NCBI RefSeq assembly: GCF_025567095.1
Contig: NZ_JAOQJH010000028.1
Origin: Anthropogastromicrobium aceti
GTDB taxonomy: Bacteria > Bacillota > Clostridia > Lachnospirales > Lachnospiraceae
Strand: one strand, 5' to 3'
DNA length: 46,714 nucleotides
Shown: piece by piece, positions 7,252 through 14,777 of the stretch
Layout: every line of letters starts with the position of its first letter
How positions within the stretch are numbered: position 1 is the stretch's first letter
Position numbers and translations under genes: made by a program
Notes under the pieces: generated by a model
The model's input: only the letters and a program-made list of their open reading frames with translations
What the model was told of the DNA's origin: nothing
The model's database searches: none

Positions 7252-7389
7252 TTATCTAAGTGAACCCCCGGTCTCCCACTTGGAAACCGTCTTATCACTC
7301 ACACCAAGCTTTTCAGCAAGCTGCACCTGCGTAATCTTATTTTTTTCGCGCAATTCCTTAATCGTAGTTCCTGTTACATATTGATTCAT
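7252..7389 (-). pseudogene. N-terminal half of the split XRE-family regulator
   Basis: From ATG at 7389 with GGAGG ten bases upstream, the frame reads MNQYVTGTTIKELREKNKIT, QVQLAEKLGVSDKTVSKWET, GG and then enters the element, where it adds SLR and stops at TAA (7252-7254). This is a normal XRE helix-turn-helix start (QVQLAEKLGVSDKTVSKWE). The remaining part is at 1-249. The 45-residue product keeps the HTH core but lacks the last helices, so it is probably not functional. Confidence 0.88.
7268..7272. other. Right attachment junction of the integrated element
   Basis: The CCGGT core is shared with 245-249. To its right is the N-terminal half of the target gene; to its left is element DNA. 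Confidence 0.75.
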
Positions 7390-7468
7390 AATACTTTTAC
7401 CTCCATGTGCCTATTGTACGGTATATGAAGGGCTTTCGCTACCTACGGATCGTAGAGTTGATCCAATA

Positions 7469-7499
7469 GGAACAAGTAAAATGGATTCTTTACTGTCCC
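7469..7499 (+). repeat. 31-bp palindromic repeat, copy 1 (degenerate)
   Basis: The sequence has the form GGAACAAGTAAAATGG ... TTTACTGTCCC. It matches the copies at 15719, 16837 and 17204 but its left arm is worn. A 13-bp dyad CTACG-GAT-CGTAG lies just before it at 7443-7455. Confidence 0.65.
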
Positions 7500-7506
7500 G
7501 GATGGT

Positions 7507-7833
7507 TTACTTAATAGCAGATTTATAATAATTTCCAAAATCTGCCAGCGCATCCATAATCGGCAGCAGTTTTTCCCCCAATTCAGTTAAACTGTAATCA
7601 ACTCTTGGCGGCATTTCTTGATAATCGTGTCGGTATACAAGACCATCATCCATCATCTGCCTTAAGCTGTCCGTCAATACCTTCTGAGATATACCTTCCA
7701 AATCTCGCTGCAGCTCATTAAATCTCCATGACCGCATTCTTAAGTTTCGTATAATAAGAAGTTTCCATTTGCCACCTACAAGTGACACTGCTGTGGCCAC
7801 TGGGCAAACAGGAAGCTCATCTTTTGTCTTCAT
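7507..7833 (-). CDS. HxlR-family transcriptional regulator
   Basis: This is a 108-residue winged-helix protein with the HxlR signature: CPVATAVSLVGGKWKLLIIR at the N-terminus, then FNELQRDLEGISQKVLTDSL and a wing with PPRVDYSLTELG. C12 is the redox-type cysteine seen in many HxlR/YodB regulators. The start at 7833 is preferred because GGAGG lies nine bases upstream; the ATG at 7839 is too close. It is divergent from the cupin gene at 7974, and this pairing suggests it controls that gene, probably in response to electrophiles or oxidants. Confidence 0.9.
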   Translation of the reverse strand: MKTKDELPVCPVATAVSLVGGKWKLLIIRNLRMRSWRFNELQRDLEGISQKVLTDSLRQMMDDGLVYRHDYQEMPPRVDYSLTELGEKLLPIMDALADFGNYYKSAIK

Positions 7834-7901
7834 ATGCATTTACCTCCAAGCAAATTATAACACATTCTTTTTTGAATGTATAGTTACAAAAAAGTGCGTA
7901 C

Positions 7902-7930
7902 TTACATTTGAATGCGTAACATAGTATTAT
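7902..7930 (+). promoter_or_regulatory. Candidate promoter of the cupin gene
   Basis: TTACAT at 7902-7907 and TATTAT at 7925-7930 are 17 bp apart. AGTTAC (7882-7887) and GTACTTAC (7898-7905) nearby may be half-sites for the divergent HxlR protein. Confidence 0.5.
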
Positions 7931-7973
7931 ATGGCTGTAAGAACAAACACTAAGAAAAATGGAGGTATATACC

Positions 7974-8327
7974 ATGACAAACTATGCAAAAACAAATATC
8001 GGAAATGAAGGTCGAGTTGAACTTCACGAAACCCTTTCTCTCACAGGTGCTGAAATAAGTATTAATAATCTTCCTGCAGGAGCTAATGTTCCTTTCGTAC
8101 ATTCTCATAAAACAAACGAAGAAGTTTACGGTATCCTTTCTGGCAAAGGAAAAGTTATTATTGACGGAGAGGAAATTACTCTCACTGCTGGTGATTGGAT
8201 CAGAATTTCTCCTTCCGCAAAGCGTCAGTTCTTTGCCGCTGAGGATGCTGGAATTTCATTTGTCTGTGTTCAGACTAAGGAAAACTCTCTGGAAAAATTT
8301 ACAGCAAATGATGCAGTAGTATATTAA
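7974..8327 (+). CDS. Small cupin-domain protein
   Basis: The 117-residue protein is a single beta-barrel cupin. Motif 1 is visible as VPFVHSHKTNEEVYGILSGK (H-x-H then E) and motif 2 as GDWIRISPSAKRQF, where the usual final histidine is replaced, so metal binding may rest on three ligands or be lost. The start at 7974 is chosen because GGAGG at 7961-7965 serves it; an ATG at 7959 overlaps that site. Small cupins next to HxlR regulators are often stress-linked or quinone-related, but the substrate is not known here. Confidence 0.85.
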   Translation: MTNYAKTNIGNEGRVELHETLSLTGAEISINNLPAGANVPFVHSHKTNEEVYGILSGKGKVIIDGEEITLTAGDWIRISPSAKRQFFAAEDAGISFVCVQTKENSLEKFTANDAVVY

Positions 8328-8386
8328 TCTTATTTCTTCCTTATTTTGTTTTGTAAAGATATATTTCCAGCAAAATTTAGTTCAAA

Positions 8387-8479
8387 TCAGTTTAGTCTAC
8401 CCTTTTCTGCTGCAACTTTGATGCTATAAACATCCGCAATTCGTGCAGGATAAGTTTCAAGGATTTCAGCTTGGAACAC
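8387..8479 (-). other. 30-codon open frame after the M56 peptidase gene, possible gene remnant
   Basis: Directly after the TAG of the M56 peptidase gene a frame reads VFQAEILETYPARIADVYSI and ends LN. It has no ribosome site and no recognised family, but its composition looks protein-like. It may be the tail of a lost gene. Confidence 0.25.
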
Positions 8480-10225
8480 CTAATTCGCTTCGTTGGAAAA
8501 ACCTTCAATCTGAATACAATTATTCTTGAAAACTAATCGGCCAGTTTCTACCAGTTCATCAGTATTATATTTCGTTTTATCTACATAGAGGTATCCGTCA
8601 GCTTCATTCAATCTGAGGGTAAAATCGAAATATCCTCGATCAGACAGCTCATAGCTTGATCCCTTTGCATAGTCATATATGATTATGCGACTATCAATGA
8701 TGCCGGAACCAAAGGTATATGTAGCACAGATTTCTGGATAGTCATCACCGGTAAGATCTGCAAAGTACGCATTCCAAATCGGCATTCCGGTAATCAAAAT
8801 TGTATGGTCGGTAAGTTCTGAGGTGTCAAAGGGTTTTGACGCAATTATCTGTGCCTGGTTGTAGCTGAAAGTAACATCTGGATATATTGGAAGATTTATA
8901 GTTGATTCATCATCCATGGCAGAGGGGTTCTCTGTATAATCAAACCACTTTATTACGGAATTTATCTCATCCACAATACGCACTTCTACATTTTCTACTT
9001 CAACATAAACAATAATGTCCTCATTGGTGGAGTTCTGCATATTCACACCAATCTTAAACCACGTATCTTTTTCTGCATCAAATTCCACAGGCATACCATG
9101 TGTAAGATAAGTGGCTGTGTATCTGGTTTCTGTTGTTTTGTTGACTGGAGATAAAATGACTTCCGTATCACCCAATCCATCACCAGACCATATTTTAATT
9201 GAATTTCTTATTGTGCTGACTTCCTCATCCGTATATACAAATTTCTCTTGACTTCCTGCGGGAACAACAATTCGCAATGTATAGCTATCTTGCTTGGGAT
9301 TAGTCAGGAAACAAACTGCGACGCCGACACAAACAATGACCGAAATAATAATAACCCAGAACGCAGGCTTCTTATAATTCATCACAGACTTCACACGCTC
9401 CTTAACACTAACCTCACCAAAAGCGAGTGGACAAGCAGCAATCATACGACGATTTATGCTGCAGGCCACAAGTGCCTGTGTATAATCGCCTCTCTGCTCG
9501 TTGCCAAGCTCCTTGATGACCTTTTCATCACAAGCAAGCTCGATGTCACGGCACAGCAGAACATAAGCCAGCCACATCAGAGGATTGAACCAATGGATCA
9601 TCAGCAAAAGGAAACCAAGGGGTTTCCACCAATGGTCTTTACGACAAATGTGCGCCTGCTCATGGGCAACAACGTGTTCCAGATACTGACCGTTCATTTT
9701 GAACGGGAGATAGATTCTTGGTTTAATGATGCCAAGCACAAACGGAAAGCTTACATTCTCACTCTGGAAAATGTTGTCCTTGTAGCGAACAGCAGTATCA
9801 ACTTTGCGGCACAAACGCCAATAGCTGATAGCCGTATATAGCGCAAGTGCAATCATGCCGAAAATCCAGATGTATTCATAGATACCAATAGTGATTTGCA
9901 GCAGATTTACACTGGCACCAGCCATCGGCGTATTGGACTGGCTGATGATGGGATTAACTGCGTTGTTTATTGCACTTATTCCGCTATTGATGGTAGGGGT
10001 GGTATCCATGCCTATGTTCAGTGGAATGGTTTCGGCACTTGGAATTAGGCTCAATGTGCTTTCAAAAGAGAATGGGCAAATCAATCTGATGGCTACAATG
10101 CCCCACAGCAGAACATTGATCCATTTGGGAGCTTTCTTCAGAACGAATCTGAGAATCAGCACAGCCAATACAAGCCAGCTTGCCGATATGCTCATGTTGA
10201 TGATCTTCAAAAAAAGTTCGTTCAT
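8480..10225 (-). CDS. M56-family (BlaR1/MecR1-like) membrane metallopeptidase sensor
   Basis: This 581-residue protein has N-terminal membrane segments (about residues 10-30, 35-55 and 110-135) and an M56 zinc protease site HEQAH at residues 188-192 with ELACDE about 40 residues later. Another membrane segment near residue 290 is followed by an outside domain of about 250 residues. That domain shows no penicillin-binding motifs, so the signal is probably not a beta-lactam. In this family a signal activates the protease, which leads to cleavage of the BlaI-type repressor. It overlaps blaI-like 10222 by an ATGA, with its AAAGGAGG inside that gene. Confidence 0.88.
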   Translation of the reverse strand: MNELFLKIINMSISASWLVLAVLILRFVLKKAPKWINVLLWGIVAIRLICPFSFESTLSLIPSAETIPLNIGMDTTPTINSGISAINNAVNPIISQSNTPMAGASVNLLQITIGIYEYIWIFGMIALALYTAISYWRLCRKVDTAVRYKDNIFQSENVSFPFVLGIIKPRIYLPFKMNGQYLEHVVAHEQAHICRKDHWWKPLGFLLLMIHWFNPLMWLAYVLLCRDIELACDEKVIKELGNEQRGDYTQALVACSINRRMIAACPLAFGEVSVKERVKSVMNYKKPAFWVIIISVIVCVGVAVCFLTNPKQDSYTLRIVVPAGSQEKFVYTDEEVSTIRNSIKIWSGDGLGDTEVILSPVNKTTETRYTATYLTHGMPVEFDAEKDTWFKIGVNMQNSTNEDIIVYVEVENVEVRIVDEINSVIKWFDYTENPSAMDDESTINLPIYPDVTFSYNQAQIIASKPFDTSELTDHTILITGMPIWNAYFADLTGDDYPEICATYTFGSGIIDSRIIIYDYAKGSSYELSDRGYFDFTLRLNEADGYLYVDKTKYNTDELVETGRLVFKNNCIQIEGFSNEAN

Positions 10226-10593
10226 TGCGAACCTCCTTTCCTGATGCAGTCAATCATACGCTGCACTTCATCGAGTTCATCTTCGGACATATCCTGATGC
10301 TTCGTAAAAGCAGCGATGAATGCGGGCAAAGAACCCTTAAATTTTTTCTCAACCAGTTCGTCAATTTCATACGCCTGTGCTTCATCTTTAGAAACGAGAG
10401 ATGTAATGACGCTGTTATCATTCTTTAATACGCCACGCTCTCCAAGGCGCTTGATAACAGTATAAGTGGTGGTTCGCTTCCAACCAAGTTGTTCCTGGCA
10501 GAGCTTTACAAGCTGGGCAGCAGTAACCGGCTCATACTCCCACATAATTAAACAAAAACGATATTCGCTTTCGTGAATCTTCGGAAAATCCAT
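10222..10593 (-). CDS. BlaI/MecI-family transcriptional repressor
   Basis: This 123-residue winged-helix protein starts MDFPKIHESEYRFCLIMWEY and contains QLGWKRTTTYTVIKRLGERG, the DNA-recognition region of BlaI/MecI repressors, then a helical dimerization tail. The second ATG (10593) is chosen because GGAGG is eight bases upstream; the first (10599) is too close. It forms a two-gene operon with the M56 peptidase gene and should repress it through the twin operators at 10609-10650. Confidence 0.92.
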   Translation of the reverse strand: MDFPKIHESEYRFCLIMWEYEPVTAAQLVKLCQEQLGWKRTTTYTVIKRLGERGVLKNDNSVITSLVSKDEAQAYEIDELVEKKFKGSLPAFIAAFTKHQDMSEDELDEVQRMIDCIRKGGSQ

Positions 10594-10608
10594 ATTCATA
10601 GCCTCCTT

Positions 10609-10656
10609 GTCTACGCCATTAGACTCTATGTATAGTCTACTATATTAGACAAGCAA
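10609..10656 (-). promoter_or_regulatory. Promoter with two BlaI-type operators
   Basis: Two 16-bp dyads of form GTCTA-N6-TAGAC lie at 10609-10624 and 10635-10650, 26 bp centre to centre. On the minus strand TTGCTT (10656-10651) and TATACA (10634-10629) are 16 bp apart, so the upstream operator exactly fills the spacer and the second lies over the transcript start. This is a clear autorepression design. Confidence 0.78.
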
Positions 10657-10689
10657 AATCAATAGAGTTCATAGAAAAGATACAAAAAT

Positions 10690-10713
10690 GCCCGCAGGAT
10701 CTCTCCCACGGGC
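10690..10713 (-). terminator. Terminator after the rhuM remnant
   Basis: GCCCGTGGGA-GAGA-TCCTGCGGGC forms a hairpin followed on the minus strand by ATTTTTG. Confidence 0.75.
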
Positions 10714-10723
10714 AAATCGTTAG

Positions 10724-11061
10724 TTAGCTATCAAGCAGTTCCTCTATATCAAGTGCATCGGCAAGCATTCTGCTCTGTATATCAATTATTTTTTCTAATG
10801 CCTGCAAACGCTTTTCATTGATAGCATAGCCTTTCATAATATATTGTTTAAGAACATTATTTGCCCATTTTCTAAAAGCTATACCTCTTTTAGAATTAAC
10901 TCGATATCCAACGGATAAAATCATATCCAGGTTATATATATTCGGTTTTCTTCCTACCGAACTTTTGTCGGAAAAACCGACAGAAGTCTCATCTAATTCT
11001 CCTGAAGCAAGAATATTGGTGATATGTTCACTTACTGTAGCATGTTTAACATCAAACAATA
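10724..11061 (-). pseudogene. RhuM-family protein, truncated at both ends
   Basis: The frame reads ILFDVKHATVSEHITNILAS then GELDETSVGF and NIYNLDMILSVGYRVNSKRG, which is the conserved core of RhuM (virulence RhuM / Fic-linked) proteins. Full-length members are about 330 residues; here about 112 remain. The N-terminal leader is cut off by an IS3-type end at 11062, and the C-terminal part ends early at LLDS. An ATG at 11059 gives an open frame but has no proper ribosome site. It is most likely dead. Confidence 0.8.
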
Positions 11062-11327
11062 TGTACTGGTCAAGTTTTTTTGTAACACTTTGTTCGATAA
11101 ATACCTATTTGTAACGAGCCCCCATTGGTGTTAAATAATTATTGTGTGAATGAGGGCGAACATAGTTGTACCAATTTATGTATTTAGTAGTGAGTTCATC
11201 CATCACCTCTACATTTGAAAATGAAGTTACGTTATAAAAATTGCTTTTGAAAGTATTATAAAATCTTTCCATCGGAGCATTATCATAAGGACAACCAGCC
11301 TTGCTCATACTTTGTGTTATATTATTT
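11062..11327 (-). mobile_element. Remnant of an IS3-family insertion sequence (IS150 group)
   Basis: The left end is TGTACTGGTCAAG, the TG-starting end typical of IS150-group elements. Inside, the minus-strand frame from about 11326 to 11105 encodes the C-terminal part of OrfB transposase: SMSKAGCPYDNAPMERFYNT ... INWYNYVRPHSHNNYLTP. The final catalytic glutamate (in PMERFYN) is kept, but everything upstream is missing, so it cannot move itself. The broken end joins a truncated HTH gene at about 11325. Confidence 0.82.
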
Positions 11328-11469
11328 CCTCCACCTCGGCATTGACCTGTCCGTTCACCTTGGAGAAAGAGCGGATATATCCGGCGTAGTGGAGCAGGAC
11401 AGCGTTCACGGCTTCCGGGTCGCCCTCACACGCTTTGATAATAGTTTCGTAAGGAAGAAGTTTACTCAT
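11317..11469 (-). pseudogene. Conjugative-element HTH protein, 3' end cut off
   Basis: From ATG at 11469 the frame reads MSKLLPYETIIKACEGDPEA then VNAVLLHYAGYIRSFS, matching the start of the small helix-turn-helix proteins that follow the sigma-like gene in Tn916/Tn1549-type elements. Those proteins are about 70-90 residues. This one stops after 50 where the IS3 remnant begins (QVNAEVEEII). It overlaps the sigma-factor gene by eight bases, the normal arrangement for the pair. Confidence 0.75.
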
Positions 11470-11884
11470 GGCGGTATCTCTCCATTTCCTCCCGCAGTTT
11501 CCGCAAGGCAATCTGGATATGCCGCCCTGCTGTGCTGCGTGACCGGCCAATACACGCGCCGATCACGCGCTGCGACTGATGCAGAAAGTAATAGCGCAGG
11601 ATTTCTTCCCGTGCCTGCTCCGGCAAAACAGAGATCGCGTTGGCAAGGGAGGCGTTGCTCAATAGAACGGTCTGACCGCAGACGGTAAGAGGGTGTTCTT
11701 CGTCCGGCTCCGGTTCGGCAAATTGGATAAACTTCTCATTTGTTAGATAATCAAGGGAAATTTCCCGTTCCCATTTCTGCCGCAGCCATATGATTTTCCC
11801 GATGGTGGCATAGCGAATGACAGCTTTACAAAAGGCGTTGTGCTTGCACCGGATATACTCTTGATAGGCGTCAATCTCGGTCAT
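11462..11884 (-). CDS. Sigma-70-like factor of a conjugative element
   Basis: This 140-residue protein starts MTEIDAYQEYIRCKHNAFCK and has a C-terminal sigma-region-4-like HTH (LPEQAREEILRYYFLHQSQR then VIGACIGRSRSTAGRHIQIA). It resembles the short sigma factors of Tn916-type elements that act with a following HTH protein to control excision and transfer genes. The start at 11884 has GGGGGG eight bases upstream. The rest of that element is not present, so this is a stranded fragment, although the gene itself looks intact. Confidence 0.82.
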   Translation of the reverse strand: MTEIDAYQEYIRCKHNAFCKAVIRYATIGKIIWLRQKWEREISLDYLTNEKFIQFAEPEPDEEHPLTVCGQTVLLSNASLANAISVLPEQAREEILRYYFLHQSQRVIGACIGRSRSTAGRHIQIALRKLREEMERYRHE

Positions 11885-11941
11885 GGAAATTCCCCCCTCT
11901 CTGAATAATAGTGCGGGGCGGCAGCACTCCGTGCTGTCGCC

Positions 11942-11986
11942 CCTTGATTGCCTATCTGCAAAGGCAGACGGGGCTGTCAACGGCGG
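11942..11986 (-). repeat. 45-bp repeat shared with 6612-6656 (inverted copy)
   Basis: The reverse complement matches 6612-6656 with three differences. It marks the upstream edge of the conjugative-element fragment beside the MATE gene stop. Confidence 0.8.
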
Positions 11987-11999
11987 CGCAAAGCAACAT

Positions 12000-13355
12000 T
12001 CATTTTACTGTTGACTGGCTCAGCTGGCTTTGTGCTATTGCCTTGTAGTAAACACAAATAGAAATGATCGCAGTAATCGCTTCCGTGATCCAAAACGCAT
12101 TCCAGACGCCAACCGCTCCGAAAAACCTGCTGAGTAAAAACGCAGTTGGGATGATAACCACAACATACCGGCAAAGTGAAATCAGTAATGAAGGAGTGCC
12201 TTTCCCAAGTCCCTCCAATGCGCCGGAAGATGTAACAGAAACCGCCGAGACGATAAACCCGGCCCCGATGATGCGTAAGGCGGTTTCCCCGGCCTGAATC
12301 GTCGCTTCTGTGTGGGTAAACAGCCCCATCAACTGTCCGGGGATCAGCAGACATATTACTGTCCCAAACACCATAATGATACCACTCATGCACAAAACGA
12401 TCTTAAAGATCTGGCTGACCCGTTGGTGTTCCCCCGCGCCGTAGTTATAGCCGATCAGGGGGCGCATCCCCTGCACAATGCCATTCGCTGGAAGATAGAC
12501 AAATGTCTGCAATTTGTAATAGATTCCCAAAACCAGAATATACACTTCGGAATATGCCGCCAAAATCGCATTGAGCGCCGAAATCAAAAGAGACGGAAGC
12601 GCGAGATTCAGGGTTGCGGGAATGCCAATGGAGTACAGCTTTATTACCATCTTTTTGCTGGGGAGAATGTACTGCCTGCGGATATGCACGCGAATTGGCC
12701 GCGCAAGATAGACTACAAGGTAAATCGTCAGCGTCAGAGCCTGTCCGATGCCGGTCGCCAGCGCAGCGCCTTCGATTCCCATTTCCGGGAATGGGCCATA
12801 GCCAAAAATCAGAACGGGATCTAAGACAATGTTTGTGATGCACCCGCACATCAGGCTTATCATGGTCGTTTTCATGTTTCCTACTGCCTGGAACAATTTC
12901 TCAAACGCCATGCTGACGGTAACAATGAGTGTAAAGGCGAACGCAACGACAGAATAGCGGACGCCAAGTTCAATGACCGCTTCGGATGAAGTGAACATCC
13001 GCAGGAAAACCGGCATGATCGTAATACAGCAGACTGTCATAACAACGCCATGAATCACGGCAAGCACAAGTCCCTGCGTGGCGGCCTGATCCGCTTTTTC
13101 ATGATCCCCAGCGCCCAAATGAAAGGCGATTACGGCGTTGATTCCAACGCCAAATCCAATTCCAACAGCATTGATAAAATTTTGAACCGGGTAAACCAGT
13201 GATAACGCCGTCATAGCTTCCTCGCTTATCTGCGCGACGAAAAAGCTGTCGATAATGTTGTATAGAGAATTAACCAGCATGGATAACACCATAGGCAATG
13301 ACATGGATAAAATCAGCGGTAATACCGGTTTCTCTTTCATGAAAGTGTCGTTCAT
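12000..13355 (-). CDS. MATE-family multidrug efflux transporter (second of a pair)
   Basis: This 451-residue protein has about twelve membrane segments in two homologous halves, typical of MATE antiporters (PLILSMSLPMVLSMLVNSLY near the start; AVGIGFGVGINAVIAF in TM2; EGAALATGIGQ between TM5 and TM6). It would export cationic drugs or dyes using a Na+ or H+ gradient. The start at 13355 is seven bases after GGAGG; the ATG at 13358 is also possible. It follows the first MATE gene by 22 bases, so they form one operon and might act as a pair, although MATE proteins normally work alone. Substrate unknown. Confidence 0.93.
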   Translation of the reverse strand: MNDTFMKEKPVLPLILSMSLPMVLSMLVNSLYNIIDSFFVAQISEEAMTALSLVYPVQNFINAVGIGFGVGINAVIAFHLGAGDHEKADQAATQGLVLAVIHGVVMTVCCITIMPVFLRMFTSSEAVIELGVRYSVVAFAFTLIVTVSMAFEKLFQAVGNMKTTMISLMCGCITNIVLDPVLIFGYGPFPEMGIEGAALATGIGQALTLTIYLVVYLARPIRVHIRRQYILPSKKMVIKLYSIGIPATLNLALPSLLISALNAILAAYSEVYILVLGIYYKLQTFVYLPANGIVQGMRPLIGYNYGAGEHQRVSQIFKIVLCMSGIIMVFGTVICLLIPGQLMGLFTHTEATIQAGETALRIIGAGFIVSAVSVTSSGALEGLGKGTPSLLISLCRYVVVIIPTAFLLSRFFGAVGVWNAFWITEAITAIISICVYYKAIAQSQLSQSTVK

Positions 13356-13377
13356 CATTTTTCCTCCCTGGAACACG

Positions 13378-14718
13378 TTATGAGATATTTTTGCGGCGAT
13401 GCCATGCCATCATCACAAGAGCAACGAGCAAAGTGGCAGTTTCGGCAACCGGAAATGCAAGCCAGATTCCGTTCAGATGGAACAATTTGTCCAGACACCA
13501 TAAGGCGGGAACAAGGAAAAGCAGTTGTCTGCATAATTGAATCGCTATGCTGGAACCTACTTTTTCTGTCGCCTGAAAATAGGTGGAAATCATAGTAGAG
13601 AGACCGCAAAACAGATAGCTTGCCGCCATAATCCGCATAGCGGATATCCCAAAGGAGCGCATGGTTTCCGACGCCGTAAACAATCCCAAAATCTGTGCTG
13701 GAAAAAGGATGACGGCCAATGTCCCCAGTATCATCATACCAGTGACCAAAGCGGTTCCGTATCGGAAAGCGGAATGCAGCCTTTCGCTGTTGCCTGCGCC
13801 GTAGTTAAACCGCATGACAGGCAAACAGCCCTGGATCAAGCCGTTTACCGTCATAACAATCAGCTGCTGCACCTTAAAGTATGCGCCGAAGAAAGCAATC
13901 GCCGTATCGGAATACGCCACCAGGAACAGATTGACGAACGTCACCATAAACGAACTGAGGGCGTTCATAATAAAAGATGGCAGGCCAAAGGCAAAAATAC
14001 GGTGGATCATCTGCTTTTGCAAATGAAAGCCTTTGATTTTTACCTGCACTTTCTGCTTTTTGCCCAGCAGCAAAGCAAATGCCAAAATCATGGATAATGA
14101 ATAGCCCGCAACAGTAGCCACCGCAGCGCCGCGGATTCCCATAGCTGGGAAAATACCAATCCCAAAAATCAGAATGGGGTCGAACACGAAGTTGACGACC
14201 ACGCCCGCGATCTGGAACCACATGGGAGCGACCATGTTCCCGGTGGCCTGTATCATCTTCTGGATGGCGATATGCACCATATTGGGAATTTGCATGAAGG
14301 AGCACACACTCATATAGGCGATGCTCAGCTGATAAATTTCTTCATTATTGGTGAATGCCCGAAAATAGAGTTTCATAATCAGTAATGACATAAGGTTGAG
14401 CAAAGCACCTATTCCAAAGGCCAGCAACAATCCATGTGTGACAGTTGCATTTGCCTCATCCTGCTTTTTCTGTCCAAGATATCCTGCTATCAGCACATTC
14501 ACGCCGACACCGATCCAGATAGACGCTGCATTCATCAATGTTGTAATCGGGAATGCCAGAGAAACAGCGATCAGTGCATTCTCACTCAACCGTGCCACAA
14601 ACGCGCTGTCTATCAGGTTATAGGAATATTGCAGGAACATGGAAATCAGCGGCGGTATCGACATTTGCCAGATGAGCTTTCCAACAGGAGCGACCGCCAT
14701 TTTATTATTGGTCTGCAT
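13378..14718 (-). CDS. MATE-family multidrug efflux transporter (first of a pair)
   Basis: This 446-residue protein has MATE topology: GKLIWQMSIPPLISMFLQYS at the N-terminus, SIWIGVGVNVLIAGYLGQKK, and MGIRGAAVATVAGYSLSMIL in the middle. The start at 14718 is set by GGAGGG five bases upstream; the longer frame to 14889 runs back into the nitroreductase gene and is not needed. It is similar in layout but clearly different in sequence from its downstream neighbour, so the duplication is not recent. Both follow a nitroreductase gene behind one leader with an attenuator-like hairpin. Confidence 0.93.
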   Translation of the reverse strand: MQTNNKMAVAPVGKLIWQMSIPPLISMFLQYSYNLIDSAFVARLSENALIAVSLAFPITTLMNAASIWIGVGVNVLIAGYLGQKKQDEANATVTHGLLLAFGIGALLNLMSLLIMKLYFRAFTNNEEIYQLSIAYMSVCSFMQIPNMVHIAIQKMIQATGNMVAPMWFQIAGVVVNFVFDPILIFGIGIFPAMGIRGAAVATVAGYSLSMILAFALLLGKKQKVQVKIKGFHLQKQMIHRIFAFGLPSFIMNALSSFMVTFVNLFLVAYSDTAIAFFGAYFKVQQLIVMTVNGLIQGCLPVMRFNYGAGNSERLHSAFRYGTALVTGMMILGTLAVILFPAQILGLFTASETMRSFGISAMRIMAASYLFCGLSTMISTYFQATEKVGSSIAIQLCRQLLFLVPALWCLDKLFHLNGIWLAFPVAETATLLVALVMMAWHRRKNIS

Positions 14719-14740
14719 ACTTTCCCTCCTCTCCACAAAG

Positions 14741-14768
14741 TGTCCGGCGCAAAAAATTGCGCCGGACA
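14741..14768 (-). other. Intercistronic hairpin, perfect 12-bp stem
   Basis: TGTCCGGCGCAA and TTGCGCCGGACA pair around an AAAA loop between the nitroreductase and first MATE genes. No T-run follows on the minus strand, so it is more likely an RNA stability or processing site than a terminator. Confidence 0.65.
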
Positions 14769-14777
14769 GCAGGATCA

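Larger units (their letters stand above)
245..7272. mobile_element. Integrative mobilizable element, serine-recombinase type, about 7.0 kb
   Basis: The boundaries come from the split regulator gene: its N-terminal half ends at 7268-7272 and its C-terminal half resumes at 245-249 with a CCGGT core at both. Inside are a large serine recombinase next to the left end, tnpW, a MobV relaxase, a RepA_N-type protein, a cysteine-rich VLP protein, an XRE regulator, a cargo peptidase and a MobV-type oriT. No type IV secretion genes are present, so it would need a helper conjugative element. The mobility genes are visibly richer in G+C than the host genes to the right, while the cargo peptidase is AT-rich. 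Confidence 0.87.

Noticed and set aside
6591..7263. Overlapping open frames of 75-222 codons at the right end of the element
   Set aside because: They overlap on both strands, lack ribosome sites and cover the oriT and hairpins, so they are better explained as noncoding.
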